From NCBI GenBank assembly GCA_964460785.1, contig CAYWQB010000003.1:62001-126000 (forward strand): 64,000 bases of DNA, given 5' to 3'. Below the pieces are notes generated by a model, which had not been told where the DNA came from, did no database searches, and worked only from the letters and a program-made list of their open reading frames with translations. Positions within the stretch are counted from its first letter, which is position 1; each line of letters starts with the position of its first letter. The stretch is from CAYWQB01 sp964460785 (lineage in GTDB: Bacteria; Chlamydiota; Chlamydiia; Chlamydiales; CAYWQB01). Both the position numbers and the translations under genes were made by a program. Shown piece after piece: positions 44,111 through 51,924 of the stretch.

Positions 44111-44725
44111 CTAAATCCACTGGCAAATAGGGCACTGTTCTGGGTTATGCAGGCGTGCAGGACAATATTGACGCGCAAAAGAAATAATTTGTAAGTGTAG
44201 CCGGTTCCAGTCTTCTTTAGGGAAGAGAGCCTTCAAATCTTTTTCTGTTGTTTGAACATTTTTTCCCGATGAAAGTCCCCACCGTTTTGCACAACGATGG
44301 ATGTGTGTATCGACAGGAAAAGCGGGGATACCAAATGCTTGAGAAAGAACTACAGAAGCTGTTTTATGCCCAACCCCTGGCAGCTCTTCAAGATCCTTAA
44401 ACGTTTTAGGAACCTGCCCGGAATGCTTTGTCAGCAGTATCTTGGAAAGTCCCCAAATAGCAGTAGCTTTATTTTTTGCAAGCCCACAACTGCGAATCAC
44501 ATCTTCAATCTGTTCTACTTTTAATGTGATCATCTGTTCCGGAGTCTCTGCCATTGCAAAAAGATGTGGTGTCACTAAGTTAACACGTGCATCTGTACAC
44601 TGTGCAGAAAGCAACACAGCGATGAGTAAAGTATATGGACTCTTATGCTCCAAAAAAATTTTAGGATCTGGGAAGAGCTGATCAAGGACTTGCTGAATTT
44701 TTTTTGCTCGTTGCGAAGGAGTCAT
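44111..44725 (-). CDS. nth: Endonuclease III, with incomplete Fe-S cluster motif
   Basis: 204 residues. The helix-hairpin-helix motif ELPGVGHKTASVVLSQAFG carries the catalytic Lys, and FPVDTHIHRC the catalytic Asp, so glycosylase/AP-lyase function for oxidised pyrimidines looks intact. The C-terminal cluster loop, usually C-x6-C-x2-C-x5-C, reads CPARLHNPEQCPICQWI and stops: three Cys (188, 198, 201) and no fourth. The stop is real in this frame, with no Cys just beyond. Its start overlaps the stop of ruvA (ATGA). Confidence 0.92.
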   Translation of the reverse strand: MTPSQRAKKIQQVLDQLFPDPKIFLEHKSPYTLLIAVLLSAQCTDARVNLVTPHLFAMAETPEQMITLKVEQIEDVIRSCGLAKNKATAIWGLSKILLTKHSGQVPKTFKDLEELPGVGHKTASVVLSQAFGIPAFPVDTHIHRCAKRWGLSSGKNVQTTEKDLKALFPKEDWNRLHLQIISFARQYCPARLHNPEQCPICQWI

Positions 44726-45327
44726 GATAGTTTTTGCTTAAGAGCCTCTGTAATAATTAAGGAGGTATTCGATGCTTTTTCTGGACTACGCTCAACAACA
44801 GCACAGACAGATTTGTGTGCTTCTTTTTCTGTATAACCAAGCTTCATTAGCGCCTCTTCTGCTTCACTACAAAATTGTGACGGAGCCTCTTTCCCTAAGC
44901 TTTGGCCTTTAACCTGACCAAATTGTCCTTTAGCAAATCGCCCTTTAAATTCTACAAGCAGCCTTTCAGCCATGCGCGCACCTACTCCTGGCACACGCTT
45001 TAACATTTTCACATCCTCACAAGTAACAAGACTTTGAAAGTCATCAAGAGACAAGTGCCCGAGTATAGCAAGAGCAAGCTTAGGTCCTACTCCAGAAACA
45101 GTAAGAAGTAAGCGAAAGCAATTGCGCTCTTCTCTATTTAGAAAGCCGTAAAGGGAAAGGTCTGGCTCCCTGAAAAAAGAGGCTATATAGAAGCGGTAAG
45201 ATTCCCCTTCTTGAATTGTCGAGAGATAGCGGACAGGCACATGAAGGCAGTACCCCACCCCTCCAACTTGGAGAGCTACTTCTGCTGGGGGAATAATCGA
45301 AGCTGTTCCTTCAAGATACTCAAACAT
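44722..45327 (-). CDS. ruvA: Holliday junction branch migration protein RuvA
   Basis: 201 residues. MFEYLEGTASIIPPAEVALQ starts the OB-fold domain I; two helix-hairpin-helix motifs follow in VSGVGPKLALAILGHL and VPGVGARMAERLLVEFKG; a short acidic linker leads to domain III (SEAEEALMKLGYTEKEAHKS), which binds RuvB. It forms tetramers on Holliday junctions. It overlaps ruvC by 8 bases and nth by 4, so ruvC-ruvA-nth are one coupled DNA-repair operon. ruvB is not in the window. Confidence 0.96.
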   Translation of the reverse strand: MFEYLEGTASIIPPAEVALQVGGVGYCLHVPVRYLSTIQEGESYRFYIASFFREPDLSLYGFLNREERNCFRLLLTVSGVGPKLALAILGHLSLDDFQSLVTCEDVKMLKRVPGVGARMAERLLVEFKGRFAKGQFGQVKGQSLGKEAPSQFCSEAEEALMKLGYTEKEAHKSVCAVVERSPEKASNTSLIITEALKQKLS

Positions 45328-45808
45328 GTGGTAAACTCCTAGATCGATGAAAGTGACATAAAGCCAGTGCTAATGCATCAGCAGCATCTTCAGGAGGAAG
45401 CTTTTTTAAGCGAAAACGAGCCTGTAACAGGCTTTGCACCTGGCTTTTTGCAGCTCCTCCTTTTCCTGTAACAGCTAGTTTAGCTTGCCTAGGATAATAC
45501 TCAAAACAGTCTATGGCATATTCCTTAGCTGCAAGGATGGCCGCTCCCTTAGCCATTCCTAATTTCAGAGCACTTTGTGCATTTTTTTGCACAAACTGCC
45601 CTTCTACACACACAGCATTCGGCTTATATTGACCGATTAATTGTTTAATTGACTGGAATAAAACATGATACCGATCAAACAAAGGAAGAGATTTTGGAGG
45701 ACGGATGACTCCATAGTCTAACAAAGAAACATCCCCAGATTGAACAGAGAGAAGACCATAGCCTGTTGCAGCTGTTCCAGGGTCTATACCTAGAATCACT
45801 TTATCCAT
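45320..45808 (-). CDS. ruvC: Holliday junction resolvase RuvC
   Basis: 162 residues from ATG 45808; the frame extends to 45832. VILGIDPGTAATGYG holds the first catalytic Asp, AVCVEGQFVQKNAQSALKLG the Glu and the GxxxQS-type motif, and PPEDAADALALALCHFHRS the last Asp. It cleaves Holliday junctions after branch migration by RuvAB. The start lies within the last codons of the cyclic-nucleotide-binding gene (8-base overlap). Confidence 0.95.
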   Translation of the reverse strand: MDKVILGIDPGTAATGYGLLSVQSGDVSLLDYGVIRPPKSLPLFDRYHVLFQSIKQLIGQYKPNAVCVEGQFVQKNAQSALKLGMAKGAAILAAKEYAIDCFEYYPRQAKLAVTGKGGAAKSQVQSLLQARFRLKKLPPEDAADALALALCHFHRSRSLPHV

Positions 45809-46427
45809 ATAGCTTCTGGATATGTGGGACAAGAGGAAGAGGAAAGCTTTTAAGCTCTTCTTCTGTTAGAACAATGGTCTTTCCTCCTTGCAGGAGCTTA
45901 TTTTTCCCCATATACTCAATAGCTAGCTTTAATAGAGGGTTTTGAAACTGCATCTGAATGGCAGAAAGCATCATAAATACTTTTTGGAAAGATTCTTTTG
46001 CATAAAGGGTCATATCAGAAGCATCTGTACGCATATTAATTCTGCCCACAGCTTCTTCGTGCGTCATTTTTGAGGAGTGTTTCAGTCGCTCTGCAAGAGC
46101 TTTGCAAAGCTTGACAGCTAACCCACCTTGTTGAGCAATAAGTTTGGGCAACATCTCTCCAGGAAAGTCTAAAACTTTGGTTGTCATTTCTGCCCGAATG
46201 GTCGCCGTTCGAGGTTCTTCCAAGAAATAACTCATTTCTCCAAAGTAGCTCCCCTTTTCCTCAATATCCCCAAGGTGAATTTGTTGGTTGCCCTCTTCTT
46301 TACACCCTTTCCATACGGATAACTTTCCCTGAACCAAGCAGAAGAAGTTATTAGAGTGCTCTCCCTCTTGAATAAGAACATCTCCCTTTTGATACACCTT
46401 TAAATATTTCATTAATTCTTCGGACAT
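45801..46427 (-). CDS. Cyclic-nucleotide-binding domain protein
   Basis: 208 residues. Residues about 10-125 form a cNMP-binding (CAP_ED) jelly roll: GDVLIQEGEHSNNFFCLVQG, then the phosphate-binding cassette-like YFGEMSYFLEEPRTATIRAE. No DNA-binding helix-turn-helix follows; the rest is helical, including a conserved-looking LTEEELKSFPL segment near the end. It may sense cAMP, another nucleotide, or nothing, and act through a partner. It sits between the 1168-residue coiled-coil gene (15 bases upstream) and ruvC (overlap), in the same direction. Confidence 0.8.
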   Translation of the reverse strand: MSEELMKYLKVYQKGDVLIQEGEHSNNFFCLVQGKLSVWKGCKEEGNQQIHLGDIEEKGSYFGEMSYFLEEPRTATIRAEMTTKVLDFPGEMLPKLIAQQGGLAVKLCKALAERLKHSSKMTHEEAVGRINMRTDASDMTLYAKESFQKVFMMLSAIQMQFQNPLLKLAIEYMGKNKLLQGGKTIVLTEEELKSFPLPLVPHIQKLYG

Positions 46428-46441
46428 ACCAACCTTCTTCG

Positions 46442-49400
46442 TTAAAACAGAGAGCCCTTACTTGAGCGAGGAGAAGCTCCTTGATTACTTTTAAAAAGAT
46501 CTGTCTCTGAAGCCCCTGAAGGGAGAGGAGTCGAGTCCCACGAAGGACGAGCTGCTACTGTTTCTTGAGGAACAGGCTGCTCCGAAGCTCCTCCACCCAT
46601 TAAATTGCGTAACTGCTGGAACTTCTGGCTAAGAGATTCATACTCCGCACGCACGGATTCGAGTTGCTGATTTTTTTCAACCTGAGCTTGGAGCTGCTGT
46701 TTTAAATTTTCACACTCTTCTTTATGCTGAGAAGCCTCTTTTTCTGTAGCAGCAACTTTAGCTCCCCATTGCACTTTTTCATCCTGCCATTCAGACTCTA
46801 TAGACTGCAGCTTTTGCTTGTATCCATCTAGAGCCTCTTCCATTTCTCGGTTTTTGTTTTTTTGCCGCTCAGCCCAGTCATGCAGCATGGCAGATTCTTT
46901 GAGTTTTTTAGCCAAATGCTGGAGAGACTTTTTCAACTTTGCATCTTTATGCTGGAGCTCTTGTTCCATTTCATCGAGCGCTTGATGATTTTTTACCTCT
47001 TCGGCCTGCATTTGCACAAAGCGCTCTTCTTGCTTTTGCTGCTTTGCTTTAAGCTCTCGTAGTTCTAGTTTTGTATCCTCAAAGTCTTGAGAGAGCTGCT
47101 GACCATAAGAGCGCTGCTCTTCAAGAGCTTTTTCTTTGCTACTTAATGCTGTTTCAAGCTCTTGGCGCTCAGCTTTGAGCTTTTCACATATAGAAGTTAA
47201 GTGCTCTTCTTGCGTTTGACTCTCTTCAAGCTGCTTTTCCAGTGCAGCCTTTTCCTTTAATATTTCTTCTGACTGATCAACAGATTCATCATATACCTGT
47301 TGTAGCTCTGCAACACGCCGAGCAAAGCGGGTACGCTCCTCGAAAGCTTCTTCTTTTGCTACTTGCAAGCTTTCTACTTCTTCCTCTTTCATAGCAAGCT
47401 TCTGAGAAAGCTCTGTAGAAGAAGCTTTGAGCTCTTCTAATGTCTGTTCAAGTTGCCCTTGCTTTTCACATTGCTCGACAAGAGAGACTTTCTCTTCATC
47501 AAGCGTTCGAATTTTCTTATCTAGGGATTCCTTTTCAGCTTGTAAAGCCTGCTGCTCATCATAAACTTGCTGATACTTTCGCTGTAGGAGCTGTAAATCT
47601 GTCTCTCGCTCACTTAACTTCGACTCTAAAGATCGGTAAGATGCTTGCAGTCTTTCATAGTCTAATAGGCGATCTTTGGCTGTCTTAAGCTCTCGATAAA
47701 GGTCTTCACGCTCGGTTTCCAGCTCAGCTCTCTGTTCTTGCTCTGCTAGAATTGTTCTTTTTAAGTCTCGGTAAGAACTTTCTAAAGCAGAAAGCTCTTG
47801 CTGTTTACGCTCAAGAGAGGTCAGCAGCTCTTTGGACTGAGTCTCATTGTCTGAAAGGTGACGATATGCTTGCTCTTTGCTCTCCAATTGCTCACGAAGC
47901 TCCGCAAGCTCTTTCTCTCGCCTTTCAGCAAGCTCCTCAAACTTAATCTTTTTTTCCTGTAAAGCCGTATACTCTTGCTCTAAAGACTTCGATTTCTTAA
48001 TGGCTCGAACTAATACTTTTTTTACAACTCGCGCTTGCTTCTCAATAGCCTTAAACCGCGTCTCTCTGGAAGCTTCTTCCCCCTGCTTCTTTTCACTTGT
48101 CTCTTGCCACTTTCTTAAGTCTTGGTGAGACCTTTTAATCTCATCTTCTCGTTTCAGCAGGGCTTGCTGTGTGACTAGCACACGCTTACGCAACTCTTGA
48201 TAGCGTGTTTGTAAATCGGTAAACTCCGACTCTACTCTTTGATAACTTTCTTCTGCTTCCTCTTTTGCAGACTGCATCTGCTTAAGCTTCTCTTGGTAGG
48301 CAAGTAAATCTTGTTGAAGAGCGTGTTTTTCTTGCTCTAACTTTGCGACATCTTCTCCTATAGAAGGGCTCTGCTGTTGAGAAGACAATGCATGCTCTGC
48401 TTGCTCAAGCTTATGAAATAATGCCTGCTTTTCTTCTTGTAGGACAGCACACTGGCTTTCTAGTTGCTTGAGGCTTTCTTCTTTTTCTTTTGCTGCTGCT
48501 TGCTGTGCATTTGTAAATTCTAGTTTAAGGCCTTCTAACTCACCTCGAAGAGAGCTCTCTGACGCAAGATGGTCCGCAATTTGCTCATTAGCCAACTCAA
48601 GCTGTTTGCTAAGACTTGCTGCTTGCTGGCTGGTCTCTTCAAGCTTTATTACAAGCTGCGAGACCTCTTTTTGTCCTTCTTCTTTTTCTATTAAAAGAGA
48701 GGAAACTTTCTCTTGTAGTTTCTCTAGTTCCAAAGCTTGCGCTTGCACTTGCTGGCTTACATGTAAGTGAGAAGCTATGACCTCTTTTAACTGGTTTTCT
48801 CTCTTAAGCAAGAGTTCAGACTTTGTATTCAGCAAAGCCGTGACTTTTTCAAGTTGAAGCTCAATTTGCTTGCTCTTCTTACTAGACAAGTTTTTAGTGG
48901 GTTGCTGGGAAATTTCCTCAAGTTCTGCCTTAGTTTGTAGGAGAATTTCACGAACTTCCTTAGCAATACCACTGGACTCTTCAAATGGAGCAGGCAGCTT
49001 CCCAAATACTTCATCAAAACGATTTTTAATGAGTGAAGCTTCTTTTTGAGCTTGTGCTAATTCATTAGCAAGCTCGGAATTTTCAGACTGCAAAGCGCTT
49101 TGCTTTTCTTGCAGAAGAGAGAGCTGATGTTTCACTTTCTTAAAGAAAGTTGAACATTTATCAATCACTGCTTGCTGTTGCTGCTGCGAACTTTCCAAGC
49201 TTTCGACTTTTTGGCTTAAAGCTTGGTTTTGAGAAAGCAAGCCTTCAATCACCTTTTCTTTCTCTTCTACAGCCGCTTTAGCACACCATGCCTGGTCTTT
49301 ATAGGATGCAATTTGCCGCTTAAGAAAAAAGTGCGTCAGATTAGCAGACAAGACTTTTGAGCTAAGAACATCGAGTTGCTTGTGTGCACTTTCAAGCTCA

Positions 49401-49948
49401 GCCTCAAGAGCCTCACGCTTACTTGCAAGCCCTTCATGGCTTTGCTCTAGCTCGCGCTGCACCGACTCCAGGCGCTTATGAGCCTCTTGCAACTTACTTT
49501 CCAGATCTTCTGCAGCAATCTTACGTAAAGATAGACGGCGCTCTTCACTCTTGATCTTAGCAAGATCTGCTTTTAGATTTTCAACCGTTTTGAGTGCAGC
49601 TTGGTGCTCTTTTTTTTTGCTCTCAAGCTGGCTATGCAATCTTTCGATTTGCCGATTTTGTTGCTCAAGTTCTGTTTTTAATGCAGATTCTCTTCGCTCA
49701 GAATCTCCCATCCCTTTTTGGAGAGCCTCAACTTTTTCCGAGATCTCTTTACCAGTCAAAGGAAGAGGGGTCTCTTGCTTTTTTTGGTATCTCTCTAAGT
49801 CAGAGCGCAACTCATTCCGCTCATGGCCAAGCTGTTGAATTTTTTCCTGTAAGGCTTGTACCCGCTTTTTTTCACTATAAAGTGTTTTAAGCAAGCTACT
49901 CAGCTCTTCTTCAGTATATTGGCTAGCTCCCACGAAGCGGCTCCCCAC
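46442..49948 (-). CDS. Giant coiled-coil protein, 1168 residues
   Basis: Apart from about 15 residues at the start and 60 at the end, the whole chain is heptad-patterned, rich in Glu, Gln, Lys, Leu and Ala, with no Pro-rich breaks. No signal peptide, membrane helix or P-loop was seen, so it is not an SMC ATPase. The C-terminal tail (from about 1110) is Gly/Ser/Pro-rich with RSSKGSLF at the end and is probably disordered. The start is a GTG at 49948 with only a weak GGAAG site. It could be a cytoskeletal-type filament, a scaffold or a secreted effector. It is followed at 15 bases by the cNMP-binding protein gene. Confidence 0.75.
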   Translation of the reverse strand: MGSRFVGASQYTEEELSSLLKTLYSEKKRVQALQEKIQQLGHERNELRSDLERYQKKQETPLPLTGKEISEKVEALQKGMGDSERRESALKTELEQQNRQIERLHSQLESKKKEHQAALKTVENLKADLAKIKSEERRLSLRKIAAEDLESKLQEAHKRLESVQRELEQSHEGLASKREALEAELESAHKQLDVLSSKVLSANLTHFFLKRQIASYKDQAWCAKAAVEEKEKVIEGLLSQNQALSQKVESLESSQQQQQAVIDKCSTFFKKVKHQLSLLQEKQSALQSENSELANELAQAQKEASLIKNRFDEVFGKLPAPFEESSGIAKEVREILLQTKAELEEISQQPTKNLSSKKSKQIELQLEKVTALLNTKSELLLKRENQLKEVIASHLHVSQQVQAQALELEKLQEKVSSLLIEKEEGQKEVSQLVIKLEETSQQAASLSKQLELANEQIADHLASESSLRGELEGLKLEFTNAQQAAAKEKEESLKQLESQCAVLQEEKQALFHKLEQAEHALSSQQQSPSIGEDVAKLEQEKHALQQDLLAYQEKLKQMQSAKEEAEESYQRVESEFTDLQTRYQELRKRVLVTQQALLKREDEIKRSHQDLRKWQETSEKKQGEEASRETRFKAIEKQARVVKKVLVRAIKKSKSLEQEYTALQEKKIKFEELAERREKELAELREQLESKEQAYRHLSDNETQSKELLTSLERKQQELSALESSYRDLKRTILAEQEQRAELETEREDLYRELKTAKDRLLDYERLQASYRSLESKLSERETDLQLLQRKYQQVYDEQQALQAEKESLDKKIRTLDEEKVSLVEQCEKQGQLEQTLEELKASSTELSQKLAMKEEEVESLQVAKEEAFEERTRFARRVAELQQVYDESVDQSEEILKEKAALEKQLEESQTQEEHLTSICEKLKAERQELETALSSKEKALEEQRSYGQQLSQDFEDTKLELRELKAKQQKQEERFVQMQAEEVKNHQALDEMEQELQHKDAKLKKSLQHLAKKLKESAMLHDWAERQKNKNREMEEALDGYKQKLQSIESEWQDEKVQWGAKVAATEKEASQHKEECENLKQQLQAQVEKNQQLESVRAEYESLSQKFQQLRNLMGGGASEQPVPQETVAARPSWDSTPLPSGASETDLFKSNQGASPRSSKGSLF

Positions 49949-49981
49949 TCTTCCAATTTGAATATAGAGAATAAATTACAG

Positions 49982-50011
49982 TTGCTAATGTCCTTACTAG
50001 GTATATATAAT
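49982..50011 (+). promoter_or_regulatory. Sigma-70-type promoter for the heptosyltransferase gene
   Basis: TTGCTA (49982-49987) and a consensus TATAAT (50006-50011) are 18 bases apart. Transcription would start near 50018, downstream of the ATG at 50014, which supports TTG 50062 as the true start of the next gene. Confidence 0.6.
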
Positions 50012-50061
50012 ATGTGCCATTATGGCAATTTGATTATCGATTCTTATATCGGAGATCTCCA

Positions 50062-51081
50062 TTGATATCCCCCAAGCAACTTCTTATACGTATACCTAAC
50101 TGGCTCGGGGACATTGTCATGGCAACCCCTGTGTTAGAAGCCCTGCACCAACACCTACCAAAAACATCGATCACTTTGATGGGTTTAGAACCTTATCAAG
50201 CCCTGTTCAAATCCTGTCCTTTTATCCAAGAATTTATCCCTCTTAAAAACTCGAAAGAGATTGCGAGCAACTCCTCTCCTCAAAGCATTGTTCAGGCTCT
50301 GCAAGAGAGAACTTTTGATACAGCTCTCATTATCACCAGAACCTTTCGATCAGCACTCCATATCTGGCGCGGACAAATCCCTAATACTGTAGGATTTAAC
50401 ATGGATATGCGCCGCTTGCTTTTAACTCACCCTGTGCCTCATCCAAAGAACTATCATAGCACCCACCGCGTACTTACTTTTCAAAAACTTCTAAAGCCAT
50501 TTGGCATTGATTCTACGTCCGCAAAGCCCAAGCTCTATACTTCAGAAGAAGAGAAAAACAGAGCAAAAGCTACTCTTTGTCAACTAGGGCACCACGAAGG
50601 GAATCAACTGATTGGCATTAATCCTGGAGCGGCTTTTGGTCAAGCCAAGTGCTGGCTACCAGAAAACTTTGTACAACTAGCTTTACAACTACAATCCCCC
50701 GATAGAACCATTGTCTTTTTTGGAGATAAAAAAGGACAACCTCTTGTGGACCATATTTGTAAGGACCTTCCCAAGCAAGGAATCATCAACCTTGCGGGAA
50801 AAACGACTCTTGAAGAGCTCGTTGCACACATTGATAACTGCGATGCGATCATTAGTAATGATAGCGGCCCGATGCATGTTGCAGCTGCCCTCAAGCGCCC
50901 TTTAGTCGCTCTTTTTGGCTCAACAAGTTATGTCTACACTGGCCCTTATAAGCATGGGACTGTTCTTAGCGCAGATGTTGCATGTGCTCCATGTTTCTTA
51001 CATGAGTGTCCTCTTGACTTTAGGTGCATGAAGCGTCTAACTGTAGAAAGAGTCCGACAATCTGTAGAAGCCATCTTATGA
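50062..51081 (+). CDS. waaF: LPS heptosyltransferase (glycosyltransferase family 9)
   Basis: 339 residues from TTG 50062, chosen because GGAG lies 7 bases upstream and the promoter excludes ATG 50014. RIPNWLGDIVMATPVLEALH is the GT9 N-terminal signature; GINPGAAFGQAKCW, NLAGKTTLEELVAHI and ISNDSGPMHVAAALKRPLVA are the sugar-nucleotide-binding half. Best match is heptosyltransferase II (WaaF/RfaF), which adds L,D-heptose to the LPS core; WaaC cannot be fully excluded. The lysozyme-like gene overlaps its stop (ATGA). Confidence 0.85.
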   Translation: MISPKQLLIRIPNWLGDIVMATPVLEALHQHLPKTSITLMGLEPYQALFKSCPFIQEFIPLKNSKEIASNSSPQSIVQALQERTFDTALIITRTFRSALHIWRGQIPNTVGFNMDMRRLLLTHPVPHPKNYHSTHRVLTFQKLLKPFGIDSTSAKPKLYTSEEEKNRAKATLCQLGHHEGNQLIGINPGAAFGQAKCWLPENFVQLALQLQSPDRTIVFFGDKKGQPLVDHICKDLPKQGIINLAGKTTLEELVAHIDNCDAIISNDSGPMHVAAALKRPLVALFGSTSYVYTGPYKHGTVLSADVACAPCFLHECPLDFRCMKRLTVERVRQSVEAIL

Positions 51082-51845
51082 GAAAATTTATACTTTTTAG
51101 TCTTTTTCTCCCTTCGCTGTTAATAGCAGAAATCTCTCTGAGTCGCGAAGCGGCTATAGAGCTTGGCCACCGGGTATGGCAAAATGAATCTGGAGGACGA
51201 GTTGAAGGACTCACATGGTGGAACCCCAATGAAGACTTTGCCTCTATGGGGATCGGACACTTTTTATGGTTTCCTAAAGATCAAAAAGGCCGCTACCAAG
51301 AGACTTTTCCTCAGCTATTGAAGTTCATGAAGCAAAGAGGCGTTAAACTTCCAAATTGGCTGAATAAGGAAAATGTGGCTTGCCCATGGCAAACAAAGGC
51401 CCAGTTTGATCAAGCCTTTCATGGAAAGAAGATGCGTCAACTGCGCCAGCTCTTACAGCAAACCGTCTCTATCCAAGCTGCCTTTATTGCCTACCGGCTT
51501 GAAGGCTCCCTACCCAGACTCATGAAGGCTTCCGATGGTAGCCAGCAAGAGCATATCCAAACCATGTTCACTCTTCTAACAAAAAGCCCTCAAGGCATCT
51601 ATGCCTTGGCAGACTATATCAATTTTAAAGGGGAAGGGCTCCACACAAACGAAACTTGGGGATTAAAGCATGTGCTTTTACTTATGCCCGAAAACACAAG
51701 ACAAGAAAAAGCTGTCTGGGAGTTTGTGCGTGCAGCGAAAAAGCTTCTGCTAAAAAGAGTCTTAGAAAACCCAAGCCGATCTGATGAACGCCGCTGGCTT
51801 CTTGGCTGGAAAAACCGTTTGGATAGCTACCTATCTGCCAATTAA
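51078..51845 (+). CDS. Exported lysozyme-like protein
   Basis: 255 residues from ATG 51078 (overlaps the waaF stop). A signal peptide fills residues 1-17 (RKFILFSLFLPSLLIAE). The region VWQNESGGRVEG, then NEDFASMGIGHFLWFPKD, recalls the E...(T)xGxGH active-site pattern of GH24-type lysozymes: a Glu about 20 residues ahead of a GxGH loop. The rest is helical. I cannot name the family; a periplasmic peptidoglycan or glycan hydrolase is an inference. It is 79 bases upstream of fliF, so a wall-remodelling role beside the flagellar-type apparatus is possible. Confidence 0.6.
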   Translation: MRKFILFSLFLPSLLIAEISLSREAAIELGHRVWQNESGGRVEGLTWWNPNEDFASMGIGHFLWFPKDQKGRYQETFPQLLKFMKQRGVKLPNWLNKENVACPWQTKAQFDQAFHGKKMRQLRQLLQQTVSIQAAFIAYRLEGSLPRLMKASDGSQQEHIQTMFTLLTKSPQGIYALADYINFKGEGLHTNETWGLKHVLLLMPENTRQEKAVWEFVRAAKKLLLKRVLENPSRSDERRWLLGWKNRLDSYLSAN

Positions 51846-51924
51846 AAGAAATGTTTTGATTTCTTAGTCAGCATCTTATACACATGGCAGTCAGTTAAAG
51901 ACCCCCTATAGACCTGGGAAAGAC

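Noticed and set aside
46442..49948. Many open frames opposite the coiled-coil gene
   Set aside because: They are short, compositionally odd (Ser, Phe, Leu, Cys-rich) and mirror the Glu/Gln/Leu codons of the long gene. None has a ribosome site or recognisable domain.
51846..51924. Sigma-28-type promoter before fliF (TTAAAG-like element)
   Set aside because: A partial match to the -35 element exists, but no GCCGATAA-like -10 at proper spacing was found.
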